A stretch of DNA of 64,000 bases from Eutreptiella sp. 'Long Island Sound 2002' (GCA_964036045.1 OZ038385.1:15335240-15399239), one strand, 5' to 3'. Positions 11,377 to 23,013 are shown, numbered from the stretch's first letter. Translations and numbers: made by a program. The notes: generated from the sequence alone by a model not told the origin.

Positions 11377-11634
11377 GTCAAGCTCAGACCATTGCTTAGT
11401 GGCATCCCCCCCCGCCCCCTCAAGGTGTGGGGGGATTGGTCAGACGCCACAAAAACCTACCTATGTGCCTAAAATCGGCCTCCAATTTCGGTCTCCTTTC
11501 ATAAATTGCATTTTTTTGCTGAAAAAAATTCCTGATGGTTGGGTGGATGGGGGGGGGGGGATGGCTCGGGCTGGCCATCCCCAAAAGCCCCCCCCCCCCC
11601 CCTTGGGGTCTGTAAGCAATGGCCTGGTCAAGCT
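11377..11634. mobile_element. Second hAT-type MITE of the same family
   Basis: The element proper spans 11385-11626 (242 bp). Left end CAGACCATTGCTTAGTG and right end (reverse complement) CAGGCCATTGCTTACAG match each other and share TTGCTTA with the element at 10340. The flanking 8-bp repeat GTCAAGCT is exact at 11377-11384 and 11627-11634. The interior is poly(C)/poly(G)-rich and non-coding. Confidence 0.85.
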
Positions 11635-11742
11635 CAGAACCCACATGACTGGGGATAGTGCTGTAGAGACAGGCCGCCGTCCTGTGTGTTGTTGCCCGGG
11701 GTTTCTGTGGAGGATTTCGTGTGTCCACTCTGTCTTTCTTAG

Positions 11743-11988
11743 TTACCTATTCTCTGCACTATTCCACGAGTTGTGGGGGCACAGCCCAGGCTTTGGACGA
11801 CGGTACAGCCTCCACGTGGCACCCCGGTGATGATGGATTCGAGGGATGCGAGACCAAGTGCGCAAGTAGCGCCTCTTGCTCGGGGTTTCTCTGGCGCATT
11901 TCCGACGGTTATTGCTTTTTCAGGACGGGATCAGATTCCAGTACGACCAGTGCTCACGGCTCATACCATTGCTTCCAGAGAGACTTAG
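11743..11988 (+). CDS. Exon 4: second PAN/apple-like module
   Basis: The 82 residues include TSCGGTAQALDD, GCETKC (C-x3-C), ASCSGFLWR, GYCFFR and YHCFQR, a six-to-seven-Cys arrangement close to the PAN/apple fold. The acceptor TCTTTCTTAG|TT and donor CTTAG|GTGCTC are both phase 1, so it is another symmetrical shuffled module. The family call rests on Cys spacing only. Confidence 0.75.
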   Translation, partial: LPILCTIPRVVGAQPRLWTTVQPPRGTPVMMDSRDARPSAQVAPLARGFSGAFPTVIAFSGRDQIPVRPVLTAHTIASRET

Positions 11989-12149
11989 GTGCTCTTGCCT
12001 CATTTGCCCAATTCACGCCAATGCTCTGTCCCTTAATCCTCCTCTTCGTTTATTTTGCTTGAATGCATTTGGTGGCTCACCAAAGGATCATTTCGGAAGC
12101 AATTGCGGTTTCCCACCGCAGAGCACAACATTGAGCGGACGGAGTGTGC

Positions 12150-12440
12150 ATGGCGAGTCGAATCAACTGACTGTGGTTCGTGTCCAACCGAAGGTTGGGA
12201 TTTAACTGACTGCGGTTGATGTCCGATTGACGGTTGGTGGTAAACCGACGGTGGTTGGTGTTCAACCGAACCGACTGCGGTGGGTATTTTGTAACTGGCT
12301 GATGTCCAACCGCTGGTTGGTTGCGAGCTGCCCGCAGCTGATGTTGAACCGATGGGCCGTGTGCGGTTGATGGTCAACTGTGGGTGGTGTCAGACTGACG
12401 GTTGGTGGTGAATTGACTGCGGTTGGTGTGCAATGGCAAG
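12150..12440. repeat. Degenerate 20-25-bp GGTTGGTG repeat
   Basis: Roughly a dozen variants of GACTGCGGTTGRTGTCC and GACGGTTGGTGGT follow each other. Copies are too diverged to give an exact period. Confidence 0.6.
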
Positions 12441-12619
12441 GCACCGCATTAGCCGAGAAATCGGGTAGTGTCAGCTAGTCAGCCATTCTCCATTTTTCCA
12501 GTTGGCTGGTTCCGCTAGCAAAATTCATCAAAGGAACATGAGGGAAAGGTGGCAAGGCTGTGCAAAAGTAAGAAAACTGGGATTGGGAAAAATGGGGAGT
12601 TCGTCACAAATCGCCCCAT

Positions 12620-12775
12620 TTTTCTCCGATTTTTCTCCCATTTCCTTCCAATTTCACACAGGTTTTCTACATTTCCTAGAATTTATTTTTGGCAATTTCT
12701 CACAATTCCCCATTTCCCCCCATTTCCCCCCATTCTCCTCGACCTTCCCTCCATTTCCCCCATTTTCCCGAGCCC
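12620..12775. repeat. CCCATTT pyrimidine minisatellite
   Basis: The plus strand is a run of CCCATTT, TTTCCCC and related words. Similar tracts occur at about 54005-54055 and 60475-60550. Confidence 0.6.
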
Positions 12776-12949
12776 CTGCGGCTAGTCGGCTAATTCGGCT
12801 ACGGCTAGCGCGGTTGGTGTGCAACGGACCGTTGGCGGCTTACTGATTGCATGTGGTGCTCGACGAGTATTGGTGGCTTCCAGAAAAGGCCGTTGGAACG
12901 CTGTGCAGCGCCATGCCTTCCTTGCCCTCCCCCATTGCTATGTACCCAG

Positions 12950-13174
12950 GCTATGCGCGGAGCGCGGCGGGCGAAGGGCAATGCCCTGCGGGCAGCAACC
13001 CCATATCCAACGCTGAGGATTGTGCCGCTGCTGTCGTGCCCTTCAAATACGTTTACGAGAGCACTGCCTTTTGGAATTCCAGTGTGCGGTGTCAATGGTG
13101 TGGTGGATGCAACCCCAAGACGGCAACGCTGGCACTGGGTGCCGGCGGGCCTCAGGACAGATGGCTTTGTCAAG
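12950..13174 (+). CDS. Exon 5: Cys-rich module of unknown family
   Basis: The 75 residues contain GQCPAGSNPISNAEDCAAA, RCQWCGGC and DRWLCQG. The C-x-x-G-x-x-x-I-x-x-x-x-x-C-x-x-A opening resembles a Cys module I associate with secreted algal proteins, but I cannot name a family. The acceptor GTACCCAG|GC and donor TCAAG|GTGATT are phase 1 on both sides, matching exons 3, 4 and 6, which is the main support for its being an exon. Confidence 0.65.
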
Positions 13175-14554
13175 GTGATTGCTCATCATTCTGCAGATGG
13201 GGGGCTGGGGTATGGAATAAATTGAGTAGAAAAGTTGTGAAGACAAGGTTTCTACTCACTTCTACTCACTTTTGCTCTTTTTTGAGGTGGACACCATTTC
13301 CCCCCTGTTTTTCTGTTTTTTTGCATTCAGCAGAGGTGACTATTTTTGAAGCAATTTCTCTCCTCCCTGGTTTCTGCTTTGGGTGCGTGGTTATCGAATT
13401 TGATTAACTCCAAAGGTTTTGTAACCCTCTTTATGTCTGGGATGGACCAAGGGTTTATAACAGCAGCAGCAGCAGCAGCAAGCATGATGGGAGAGAATCA
13501 GAACTCGGTCCGAGTTGCTGGGATTCCATCCGGATTTTGATGGATGATGTGTTGGAGTACATGATTGATTCGCACAGAGTTTGCGCAAAACGGTGAACAG
13601 CGGCGCCCGACGAAGGGCCCAGCAAGGGGAGCTGGCGGGTTTCAAATGGGCACCAAATAGTGTCAGTGGGTGCGGATGCAGAGGGCATCCACCACACGCC
13701 TCTCCTAGACCCGAAGTTTCAATACAAAAAAGAGGAGGTACCATACAGCATGCGATCAGCCTTCTTTAATGTTGCTCTAGTAGTGCACAAGTTTTTTTTT
13801 TTATTAAAAGGAAAGAGGAGACTCAAGCAGTAAGTAAGAAAACAACAGGAAAAAACATTAACTGTGGTTGTCCTTAAGGAACACCCTGTCAAACAGGTGT
13901 CACAGCCGTCCAAAGTGGCCCAAAGTGGAAGAGTTGGGCCTCTGGGGTCACTTTGCACCAGGTTGTCAGCCTCTTGGGGGCCGAAAGCGAGTTGCCCAGG
14001 TGGACAACCGGATCAACAGGGGCCGACAAATGAGAAAAGTTGTCCTTCCATGAAATAGTGAACGTTCCTCTCATTGAATCTTCAATTGCTATTTTGACCT
14101 GTAAAATTCAGTAATTTGAATAATACCCCCCCCCCCCCTGGTCCTGAGCGAAGATATTTCTGCAACGCGCTCGCCATGAATGGCGCTCGCCATGAATGGC
14201 GCAGAGCGCAGAAGATATTACTGCAACGCACTACGAGCAAGTCACACATTGGTGAGCTAGCACCCATGGCCTTGTGTGACATTCACGTTGCTGATTGTGG
14301 TGAGCACCTCCCAGCCTGGGGTCTTCGTGATGACTGCATACCGGGCACTGATCAGGCCGTCAGGGGAGGACGCCATGGGCAGAAGTTGCATTCTGGATTC
14401 CCACCCAGGAAGGTGGATGCCCGCGGCAGTGCGGATGCCCGCAGTAGTACGGATGCCTGCTTGTCATAGCAGAAGGTTCAAAGGCGACAGGCCAATAGGC
14501 GCCGCCACAGGCTAACAGAGCCAACCACCAAGGCCTTGTGCCAACCCCCCCCCC

Positions 14555-15072
14555 CCCCTGTCCTGCCCCACCCCTTGTCTTTCCCTGAGGGGGGGTGGGG
14601 GGCCGTCACTTGGTCAACACAAAATTTTTTTGTAACGGCTCACTGTGTTGTTATGTGGGTGACTGTGTTGTGAGGCACTGCCACTTGTACTCTTTGTACT
14701 CTTGGCACTCTTGCACCTGCCAAGCCTCCTACCAAAAGGGCCAAACCACCACCCAAGAGTGCTGCCCAAAGAATTCCAGTGGAAAGTGGTGAGCATGAGC
14801 AGGAGTTCAAGGTCAAGTGGAGCAGGACCAAGAAATTTTACACCGAGGCGGTCAAGGAGTTGGTCTCAGTACATTGGCAGCCCTTTGAACGCTTCTTATG
14901 TTGAATTTTCTCGTTTAGTGCTGCAATTTCTGTGCCTGAAAATGTGCGTGTATGGTGGTAGTACGGTTCGCCAGAGGGGGTGGGGGGGGTGGGGGACTGT
15001 CACTGGGCAAGCATCCCCCAGGGGGTGGCGGGGGACCGTCTTCCCTGGGGTGGGGCAGGACAAGGGGGTGAG
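14555..15072. mobile_element. Possible TIR element with CCTGTCCTGCCCCACCCC arms
   Basis: The left arm TGTCCTGCCCCACCCCTTG near 14568 is inverted near 15040-15066 on the right, and both arms border GGGGGGTGG-type runs and a GTCACT motif. Boundaries and target duplication are not resolved. Confidence 0.35.
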
Positions 15073-15307
15073 GGTATATTCCTTGCCTTGACACCATAAT
15101 CTGTCAAAGAACGGTTAAGGAACACACACGCCCTGGGCCAGTGGTTACAGGCCAACTGCCGCCGGTTACTGGCCAACTGGTGTCCCTCAACCGCCATCTG
15201 CTGGCGGTCGCTGTCCATTTTTGTCGATCAACCACCAACAGCACCAAGCCGTTGGCTGCCTGCCGCCATCGGTTGATCAGCCCACTGCCGTTGGTGGTCG
15301 GGGCACC

Positions 15308-15664
15308 CCCTGATATTGGACGTCCAAGCTTTTTCCTCTTTTTTTGTTTAGGATTAAGGAACGTGCTGCTGTTTGCCTGGTCGTGTAGTTGGTGCCATTG
15401 ACCAAAGTTATTCAACCCCCTCCCCTAACAAGAACATGTGTTGCCGTAAGAACATGCGCGCATGCTGTCTTCACTTGCAGGCACTTGGAGGAAAAGCGGA
15501 CATGAGCAGTGGCTGGTACTTTCTGTGAAAAGCTCAAAAATGATGTTTCTGTTGTCCAACTCAACGGTAGTGGGAATCTCCGGGAGAGGCAATATAACAA
15601 ACAGCAGCACGTTCCTTAATTCTAAACAAAAAAGAGGAAAAGTCTTGGACGTCTGATGTCAGGG
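15308..15664. mobile_element. Foldback element with inverted arms of about 65 bp
   Basis: The left arm 15308-15374 (CCCTGATATTGGACGTCC through GCAGCAC inverted) and the right arm 15597-15664 are reverse complements apart from a few mismatches. Both include CAGCAGCACGTTCCTTAA and a poly(A/T)-AGAGGAAAA block. The 220-bp interior has no coding frame. No target duplication was found. Confidence 0.7.
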
Positions 15665-15846
15665 AGTTGAAAGGGCCGGTCACCGACGGCAGTGTGTAAA
15701 TTGGAGTGCTAGCCGCTGTCTGTGTGGTTGCTTACGCTGCCTGCACACGTCCCCCTGCGGCCCCCCTCCATTCTGTGCCCTGGCAAGTATCCGGCATTGT
15801 GCCTCTGTTGCCCTTATCGTCTCTTTGGCCCACGCTACCCCTGCAG

Positions 15847-16275
15847 TTCCCGACAATACCGCCACGCAACGCGACGCACTCAAGTTGGCGGCTGCCCCCG
15901 TCAAGCAAAGCGATGGCTCCCCCACGGCGAGTCTCCCGCTCGACGGCGTCCCCTCGGAAGGGAACGTTCCTCTGGCGGCCTGTACTCACCACAACGGCGA
16001 TACAGATCCGTGGTGGGCAGTGGATCTGGGCTCCACCGTGATGGTGAGCCAGGTCAAGCTGACCGGGGTCACGTGCTGTGCGGCCCAGCAACAGGCGATC
16101 AGTCTCTACCTGGGGGCCAATTGGACGGCTGCCACGGGCAACCCGTTGGTTGCCTCCGGCATTGACACCTCCGCGGCGCCCCAGACAGTGAGCATCAATG
16201 CGGCCGGGCAGTACTTATGGGTGGCACGCTTCGGTGGCACAGATTTGAGGCTCTGCCTCGTCGAAGTCTTTCAAG
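15847..16275 (+). CDS. Exon 6: fucolectin/discoidin-like (FTP/F5-F8 type C) module
   Basis: The 143 residues follow the fucolectin-tachylectin-4-pentraxin (FTP) pattern: an N-terminal strand with SLPLDG, CTHHNGD, then DPWWAVDLGSTVMVSQVKL and GVTCC, and a C-terminal RLCLVEVFQ strand. FTP modules are jelly-roll lectin domains. The Arg residues of the usual fucose-site motif R-x-D-C-C-x-E-R are missing (here GVTCCAAQQ), so canonical fucose binding may be lost even though the fold and Cys pair remain. The acceptor CCCCTGCAG|TT and donor TTTCAAG|GTGTGT are both phase 1. Confidence 0.85.
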
Positions 16276-16569
16276 GTGTGTCTTGCTGCCGTTGGTATTC
16301 CGCTTGCGTGTGCCGAGGGTGGGAGGAGGGCCCAGGGCAGTCCATGCAAGATATTGGGGGTGAGGGGTAATGCAACAGAGACGTCCGTGCAGCCATTCAG
16401 AGCCGCATATTCCGGCAAAGGGGCACAGCGAAGGCATGGGGCTTGTGCTACTGCTGTTGACACATGTTTCCCGTGGGCCGGGAGGGGGGAGGGGGGCGGA
16501 GAGACGTAGTCACAGGGGCTGTCTGCATGCCACTTCAATGTTATCTGCGTGTAGCGAGGGGTGTGGCAC

Positions 16570-19500
16570 CTACAGTACCCTCAGGCAGTGTGCCTCTGTA
16601 CTGCAGGAGTTCCACTTCCCTCAGGCAGTGCGGCAGTGTACAGTTGAAGTTCCACTGCCCACTGCCCTCAGTCAGTGCGGCAGTGTACGATAGTAGTTGC
16701 AATGCCCACTAACCCGAGGTAGTGCGGCAATGTGCTGTAGGAGTTCCATTGCCCACTGCCCCCAGGCAGTGCGGCAGTGTACCGCGGGAGTTCCAGTGCC
16801 CAGTGCCCTTAGTCAGAGTGCGGCAATGTACGACAGTAGTTCCACTGCCCATTGCCCCAGGTAGTGCAGCGATGTACTGAAGGAGTTCCAAAGCCCACTG
16901 TCTCAGGCAGTGCGGCAGTGTACCGCGGGAGTTCCAGTGCCCAGTGCCCTTAGTCAGAGTGCGGCAATGTACGACAGTAGTTCCACTGCCCATTGCCCCA
17001 GGTAGTGCAGCAGTGTACTGAAGGAGTTCCACTGCCCACTGCCCCAAGACAGTGCGGCAATGTACGTCAGTAGTCCCACTGCCCACTGCCCTTAGTCAGA
17101 GTATGGCAATGCACGACAATAGTTCCGATGCCCATTGCCCCAGGTAGTGCAGCAGTGTATTGAAGGAGTTCCAAAGCCCACTGTCTCAGGTAGTGCGGCA
17201 GTGTACCGGAGGAGTTCCACTGCCCACTGCCCTTAGTCAGAGTACGGCAATGTACGACAGTATTTCTAATGCCCACTGCCCTCAGATAGTGCAGTAGTGT
17301 ACCGAAGGAGTTCCACTGCCCACTTGCCCACTGCCCCAGGAAGTGTGGCAGTGTACGGCGGGAGTTCCACTGCCCACTCCCCTTAGTCAAAGTACGGCAA
17401 TGTACGGCAATAGTTTCACTGCCCATAGCCCCAAGTAGTGCAAGGTAGTGCATCAGTGTACCGAAGGAGTTCCACTGCCCGGTGCCCTCAGGTAGTGCGG
17501 CAATGTACCGGAGGAGTTCCAATGCCCACTGCCTCAAGGTAGTGCGGCTGTGTACGATAGTAGTTCCACTGCCCACTGCCCCACGCAGTGCGGCATTGTA
17601 TCGGAGGAGTTCCACTGCGGCATTTGCCCAAGGCAGTGCGCAGGTGAACTGCCGGAGTTCCACTGCCCACTACCCCGAGGCAGTGCGGCACCGTACCACA
17701 ATAGTTCGAGTGTCCACTACCCCCAAGCAGTGCGGCAGTGTACCGTGGGAGTTCCACCGCCATTGCCCCGGGGCAATGCGGTGGTGTACCGCTAGAGTTT
17801 CACTGCCCACTGCCCGCAGGCAATGCGGTGGCGTACCACGGGAGTTCCACTGCCCATTGCCCCTAGAGAGTGCAGCACTGTACTGTAGGTGTTCCACTGC
17901 CCATTGCCCTCAGTCAATGCGGCAGTGCACGACAGTAGTTCCACTGCCCATTGTTCCTGGGCGGTGCGGTAGTGTACCGAAGGAGTTTCACTGCCCACTG
18001 CCCGCAGGTAGTGCGGCTGTGTACCACGGGAGTTCCATTGCCCAATGCCCTTAGTCAGTGTGGCAATGTACGACAGTAGTTCCACTGCCCACTGCCACAG
18101 GCAATGTGGCAGTGTACCAAAGGAGCTCCATTACCCAATGCCCCAAGGCAGTGCGGCGGTGTACCACAGGAGTTCCACTGCCCACTGCTCCAATCAGTGT
18201 GGCAGTCCGTCGGAGGAGTACCACTACCGCATTGGCCCAATGCAGTGCGCAAGTGTGCCATCGGACTTCCACTGCCCACTACCCTTAGGCAATGCGGCAA
18301 CGTACCGAAGGAGTTCCATTACCCATTGCCCCCATGCAGTGCGGTGGTGTACCGCAGTTGTTCCACTGCCTACTACCCCTAGGCAATGCAGTAGTGTACC
18401 GAAGGAGTTCCACCTTCCACTGCCCCAAGGTAGAGCGCCAGTGTACTACAGGAGTTCCGCTGCCCACTGCCCTTAGTCCGAGTATGGCAATGTACGACAG
18501 TACTTCCACTGCCCATTGCCCCAAGGTAGTGCCGCCGTGTACGATAGTAGTTCCAATGCCCATTGCTGCAGGCAGTGCGGCAGTGTACCGAAGGAGTTCC
18601 ACTACCCATTGACCCCATGCAGTGCGGCATTGCATCAGAGGAGTTCCATTGCGGCATTGGCCCAAGGCAGTGCACAAGTGTACTGCCGGAGTTCCATTGC
18701 CCACTACCCCGAGGCAGTGTGGCACTGTACCACAGTAGTCCCACTGTCCACTACCCCCAAGCAGTGCGGCAGTGTACTGCGGGAGTTCCACCGCCACTGC
18801 CCTGGGGCAATGCGGTGGTGTACCGCTACAGTTTCACTGCCCATTGCCCCAGGTAGTGCGGCCGTGTACGACAGTAGTTCCACTGCCCAATGCCCCTAGG
18901 CAGTGTGGTAGTGTACCGAAGGAGTTCCACTACCCACTGCCCGCAGGTAGTGCGGCTGTGTACCAAGGGAGTTCCACTGCCCAATGCCCTTAGCCAGTCC
19001 ATTGCCCAATGCCCCAAGGCAGTGCGGCGGTGTACCACAGGAGTTCCACTGCCCACTGCTTCAGCCAGTGAGGTAGTGCATCGGAGGAGTACCACTACCG
19101 CATTGGCGCAATGCCATGCGCAAGTGTACCACCGGACTTCCACTGCCCACTACCCCGAGGCAGTGCGGTAGTGTACCGAAGGAGTTCCACTGCCCATTGC
19201 CCCCATGCAGTGTGGTGGTGTACCACAGTACTTCCACTGCCCATTGCCCCAAGGCAGTGCAGCAGCGCACCGCAGGAGGTCCACCGCCACTGCCCCTAGG
19301 CGCTGTGACAGTGTACCGCGGGAGTCTCAATGCCCTTTGCCCGCAGGCAATGCGGCAGTGTACTACGGCATTTCCACTGCCCTGCCCCTACGCAGTGCGG
19401 CAGAGTACCTCAAGAGCCTCACTGCTTGTTGCCCCAAGGCAGTGCGGCAGTGTACTGCTGGAGTTCCATTGCCCACTGCCCCGAGGCAGTGTGGCGGTGT

Positions 19501-21405
19501 ACTATAGGAGTTCCACTGCCCCCCATTGGCCACTGCCCTCCATCAATACAGCAGTGTACGATAGTAGTTCCAATGCCCTTTACCCTGAGGTAGTGCGGCA
19601 GTGTGCCGTAGGAGTTCCATTGCCCACTACCCCCAGGTAGTGCCGCGGTGTACCGAAGAAGTTCCACTGCCCACTGCCTCAAGGCAGTGTGGCAGTGTAC
19701 CGCGGGAGTTCCACTGCCCAGTGCCCTTAGTCAGAGTGCGGCAATGTACGACAGTAGTTCCAGTGTCCATGGCCCCAGGTAGTGCAGCGATGTACTGAAG
19801 GAGTTCCACTGCCCACTGCCCCAAGACAGTGCGGCAGTGTACCGCCGGAGTTCCAGTGCCCACTGCCCTTAGTCAAAGTGCGGCAATGTACGACAGTAGT
19901 TCCACTGCCCATTGCACCAAGTAGTGCAGCAGTGTATTGAAGGAGTTCCACTGTCCACTGCCCCAAGACAGTGCGGCGGTGTACTGCGGGAGTTCCACTG
20001 CTCACTGCCCACAGGTAGTGCGAGGTAGTGCGGCTATGTACCAAGGGAGTTCCACTGCGGAATGCCCTTAGTCAGTGTGGCAATGTATGACAGTAGTTCC
20101 ACTGCCCATTGCCATAGGCAATGTGGCATTGTCCCAAAGGAGCTCCATTGCCCAATGCCCCAAGGCAGTGCGGCGGTGTACCACAGGAGTTCCACTGCCC
20201 ACTGCTCCAATCAGTGTGGCAGTGCATCGGAGGAGTACCACTACCGCATTGGCCCAATGCAGTGCGCAAGTGTACCGCCGGACTTCCACCGTCCATTGCC
20301 CCAAGGCAGTGCAGCAGCGTACCACAGGAGGTCCACCGCCACTGCCCCTGGGCACCGTGACAGTGTACCGCGGGAGTCTCAATGCCCTTTGCCCGCGGGC
20401 AATGCGGCGGTGTACTACGGCATTTCCAATACCCTGCCCCTACGCAGTGCGGCAGAGTACCTCAAGAGCCTCACTGCTTGTTGCCCCAAGGCAGTGCGGC
20501 AGTGTACTGCTGGAGTTCCATTGCCCACTGCCTCGAGGCAGTGTGGCGGTGTACTACAGGAGTTCCACTGCCCATTGCCCACTGCCCTCCATCAATACAG
20601 CAGTGTACGATAGTAGTTCCAATGGCCATTAGTGCGGCAGTGTGCCATAGGAGTTCCACTGCCCACGGCCCCAAGGCAGTGCAGCCCTATACAACGGGAG
20701 TTCCACTGCCTACTACCCTCAATTAATACGGTAGTATACGATAGCAGTTCCAATGCCCATTACCCCAAGGTAGTGCGGCAGTGTGCCGCAGGAGTTCCAG
20801 TGCCCACTGCCCCCAGGCAATGCGGCCCTGTACGATGTAGTTCCACTACCTACTGCCCCAGGCAGTGTGGCACTGTACAGCGGGAGTTCCACTACCCACT
20901 GCCCCCCCCCCCCCCCACAGCGGGGCGGTGTACCACGGGAGTTCCACTTCCCACTGCCCCAAGGCAGTGCAGTGGTGTACGACAGTAGTTTCACTGCCCG
21001 CTGCCCTCAGGCAGTGCAACAGTGTACTGAAGGCGTTCCACTGCCCACTGCCCCAAGGTAGTGCGGTAGTGTACTGGAGGAGTTCCACTGCCCACTGCCC
21101 TTAGTTAGCGCAGCAATATACCGGAGGAGCCCAAGGCAATGCAACAATGTACCATGGAGGTTCCCTTAGGTAGTGCCGTAGTGTACCGCGGGAGTTCCAT
21201 TGCCCAATGCCCTAAGATAGTGTGGCAATGTACCACAAGAGTTCATCTACTCACTGCCCTGTGGTAGTGCGGCGCTGTATCGCCGGAGTTCCACTGCCCA
21301 CTGCCCTCAGTCAATGCGGCAGTGTATCGCTGGATTTCCGTTGCCCACTGCCCTCAGTCAATGCGGCAGTGTACCGGAGGATTTCCATTGCCAGGCCATT
21401 GCTTG
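16570..21405. repeat. Satellite-like array of a 47-bp hairpin repeat, about 100 copies
   Basis: A typical unit reads GTTCCACTGCCCACTGCC, then a 4-to-6-base spacer such as CCAA, then GGCAGTGCGGCAGTGTAC and a CGNNGGA tail. The counted period is 47 bp, with occasional 48-bp or longer variants. CACTGCC-CACTGCC and GGCAGTGCGGCAGTG are inverted, so each unit can form a stem of about 14 bp. Segments are duplicated at higher order, for example about 18050-18290 with about 20065-20300, and about 19240-19600 with about 20300-20620. Open frames on either strand here are by-products. Confidence 0.9.
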
Positions 21406-21410
21406 GTATC

Positions 21411-21579
21411 ACCACACCACACCACACCACACCACACCACACCACACCACACCACACCACACCACACCACACCACACCACACCACACCACACCACACCAC
21501 ACCACACCACACCACACCACACCACACCACACCACACCACACCACACCACACCACACCACACCACACCACACCACACCC
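21411..21579. repeat. (ACACC)n array 1, 5' side of LINE copy 1
   Basis: About 33 perfect copies of the pentanucleotide ACACC on the plus strand lie between the hairpin array and the first base of the LINE leader. Confidence 0.95.
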
Positions 21580-23013
21580 TGAGTACTCCCCAGCTCTACT
21601 CACGGGCTGGGTGCCGGGTGCGAAGCCCCCGACGACAGGGCCCGGGCACTGCCAATAGGCGGTGTACTAACAGTGTCGGGTGCGCGCACGTCCCAGTGCC
21701 AAGCACCATCCCCAGGGACCCCGCGGCCCCTAGTACCGGCCGCCATGGCCCTGGGAACGGTCAGCGACCCTCCGTAGAGGACGGCTGACCAAGCCTCCCC
21801 CTCCTCTCTTCCCCTACGCGCCCGCCCACGCACCAGCCCACGCAGGAGCCCGGACATGCGCCCCCCCCGCGCCTTTGCCCCACCCACAGGGCCCTCTGCC
21901 CCAGCTCCATCCCACACACCCCCATGCAGCTCTCGGTGCCCCCCATGCACTACCTCCCGCAGCCACTCCGTGCCGCCTCCCCTGCCCACTGCCCCCCCCC
22001 CCCCACCCCCTTCTCCTGCCCTTGCCCCTCTCACAGGCTGGCAGCGCCCGTGCGGCGCGCCTCCAGGGCCCCGCATCGGCGGCCGGCCGCGTGAACAACT
22101 GGGCCCGGGCGCGCCGACGAGGAGGCTCCAATGCGGGGTCTTCATGGCAAGCGTCCAGGTGTGCAGGTGGAAAGGGCCCTGGAGGGTGCATGTGAGGGGC
22201 CCCCGCCCTAGCAGAGGCGCGGTGCCTGGGAGGAGAGGATGGCCAGTGGCGCGGACATGCGCGGGGGGCCCCAACAACGACCCCCCGCCCTGCAACATGT
22301 GCGAGAGTCTGTGGAGGAATATGAAGCTGGCCTGAGTGGTTGAGGACTGGAGTGGAGCAGGCTTCCATGCCAACAGCCGTTGAATATGGGTCAGTCGATT
22401 GTAAGCCAGATGGCAATGCCCGGGGAAACGGTCCCTGTCCCCGTCCGGTTGGACGCCCCGGTATCGGTATCCGACATCCTTTAGGTACGGTATAAGGCCC
22501 CCCGGCCACCACCCCGGCGCCAACACCAGGGAGGGCGTCCGGGAGGGGTAACAGCCCCCGATCCCCCAAAGGCAGCGCCAAAGGTGAGCGCACCACTGGA
22601 AGGGGCATGTCTGCGGGGTAAACAAATGCGCTGAGTAAATCCCTAACGTAATGAATAGTGCCTACTGCCGTACCTAATGCTTAACAGGGTAAATGGCCCC
22701 CCCCCGGGGCCAGTTTAGTGCGCAACCCCCAGAGCCGGACTCGACCGGCCGTACTGAGGCGAGCCCAGAAATGGGTATGGCAGGCCACAGTCCAGCTGGT
22801 AGCCACGCCTCAGTACACTCCGTGGGCTCATAAGGCCCACGGGGGCCCCAAACACCGTTACGTTCGGGAGTTAAGCCCCGGCGGTGTTTGGGGTTGTTCC
22901 TGGTTAAGAGGACTCACGTTGAGTCCCAGATACTGTTACCCCGGGGTTATGACCCCCGGTACTGCCTGCTTACTTGCCTGCTGCTGCTACGAGGTAGGAG
23001 GGAGTACCCACAG
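21580..23013 (+). other. LINE 5' leader, unique part
   Basis: The stretch is GC-rich, with no recognisable product on the plus strand. A minus-strand open frame of 341 codons is compositional. It is assigned to the LINE only because it lies between the microsatellite and the 94-bp array; it could instead be an older insertion. Confidence 0.4.

Larger units (their letters stand above)
8752..11742 (+). other. Intron 3, phase 1, hosting two hAT-type MITEs
   Basis: The intron runs from GTGTGC to CTGTCTTTCTTAG. It carries the two non-autonomous elements at 10340-10880 and 11385-11626. A short run of degenerate repeats around CACTGTGCCCC lies near 9150-9245. Nothing gene-like was recognised. Confidence 0.65.
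11989..12949 (+). other. Intron 4, phase 1
   Basis: The intron runs from GTGCTC to GCTATGTACCCAG. It contains a degenerate GGTTGGTGG-type repeat at about 12150-12440 and a pyrimidine-rich CCCATTT minisatellite at about 12620-12775. Confidence 0.6.
13175..15846 (+). other. Intron 5, phase 1
   Basis: The intron runs from GTGATT to CTACCCCTGCAG. It holds a short (CAG)n at about 13460, a tandem duplication of CGCTCGCCATGAATGG at about 14168-14200, inverted GC-rich arms at about 14560 and 15045, and the foldback element at 15308-15664. No gene was seen. Confidence 0.6.

Noticed and set aside
16709-21104. Many open frames of 80 to 198 codons on both strands
   Set aside because: They follow the 47-bp satellite; the peptides are periodic translations of the hairpin unit with no conserved start or codon pattern.
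21600-22625. 341-codon minus-strand open frame in the LINE leader
   Set aside because: Composition is GC-driven Gly/Arg/Ala, with no motif and no support on the element's coding strand.
22845-22890. Resemblance of GGGAGTTAAGCCCCGGCG to the 5S rRNA internal region
   Set aside because: Only about 12 bases match and the rest of the 5S box C and stems is absent.
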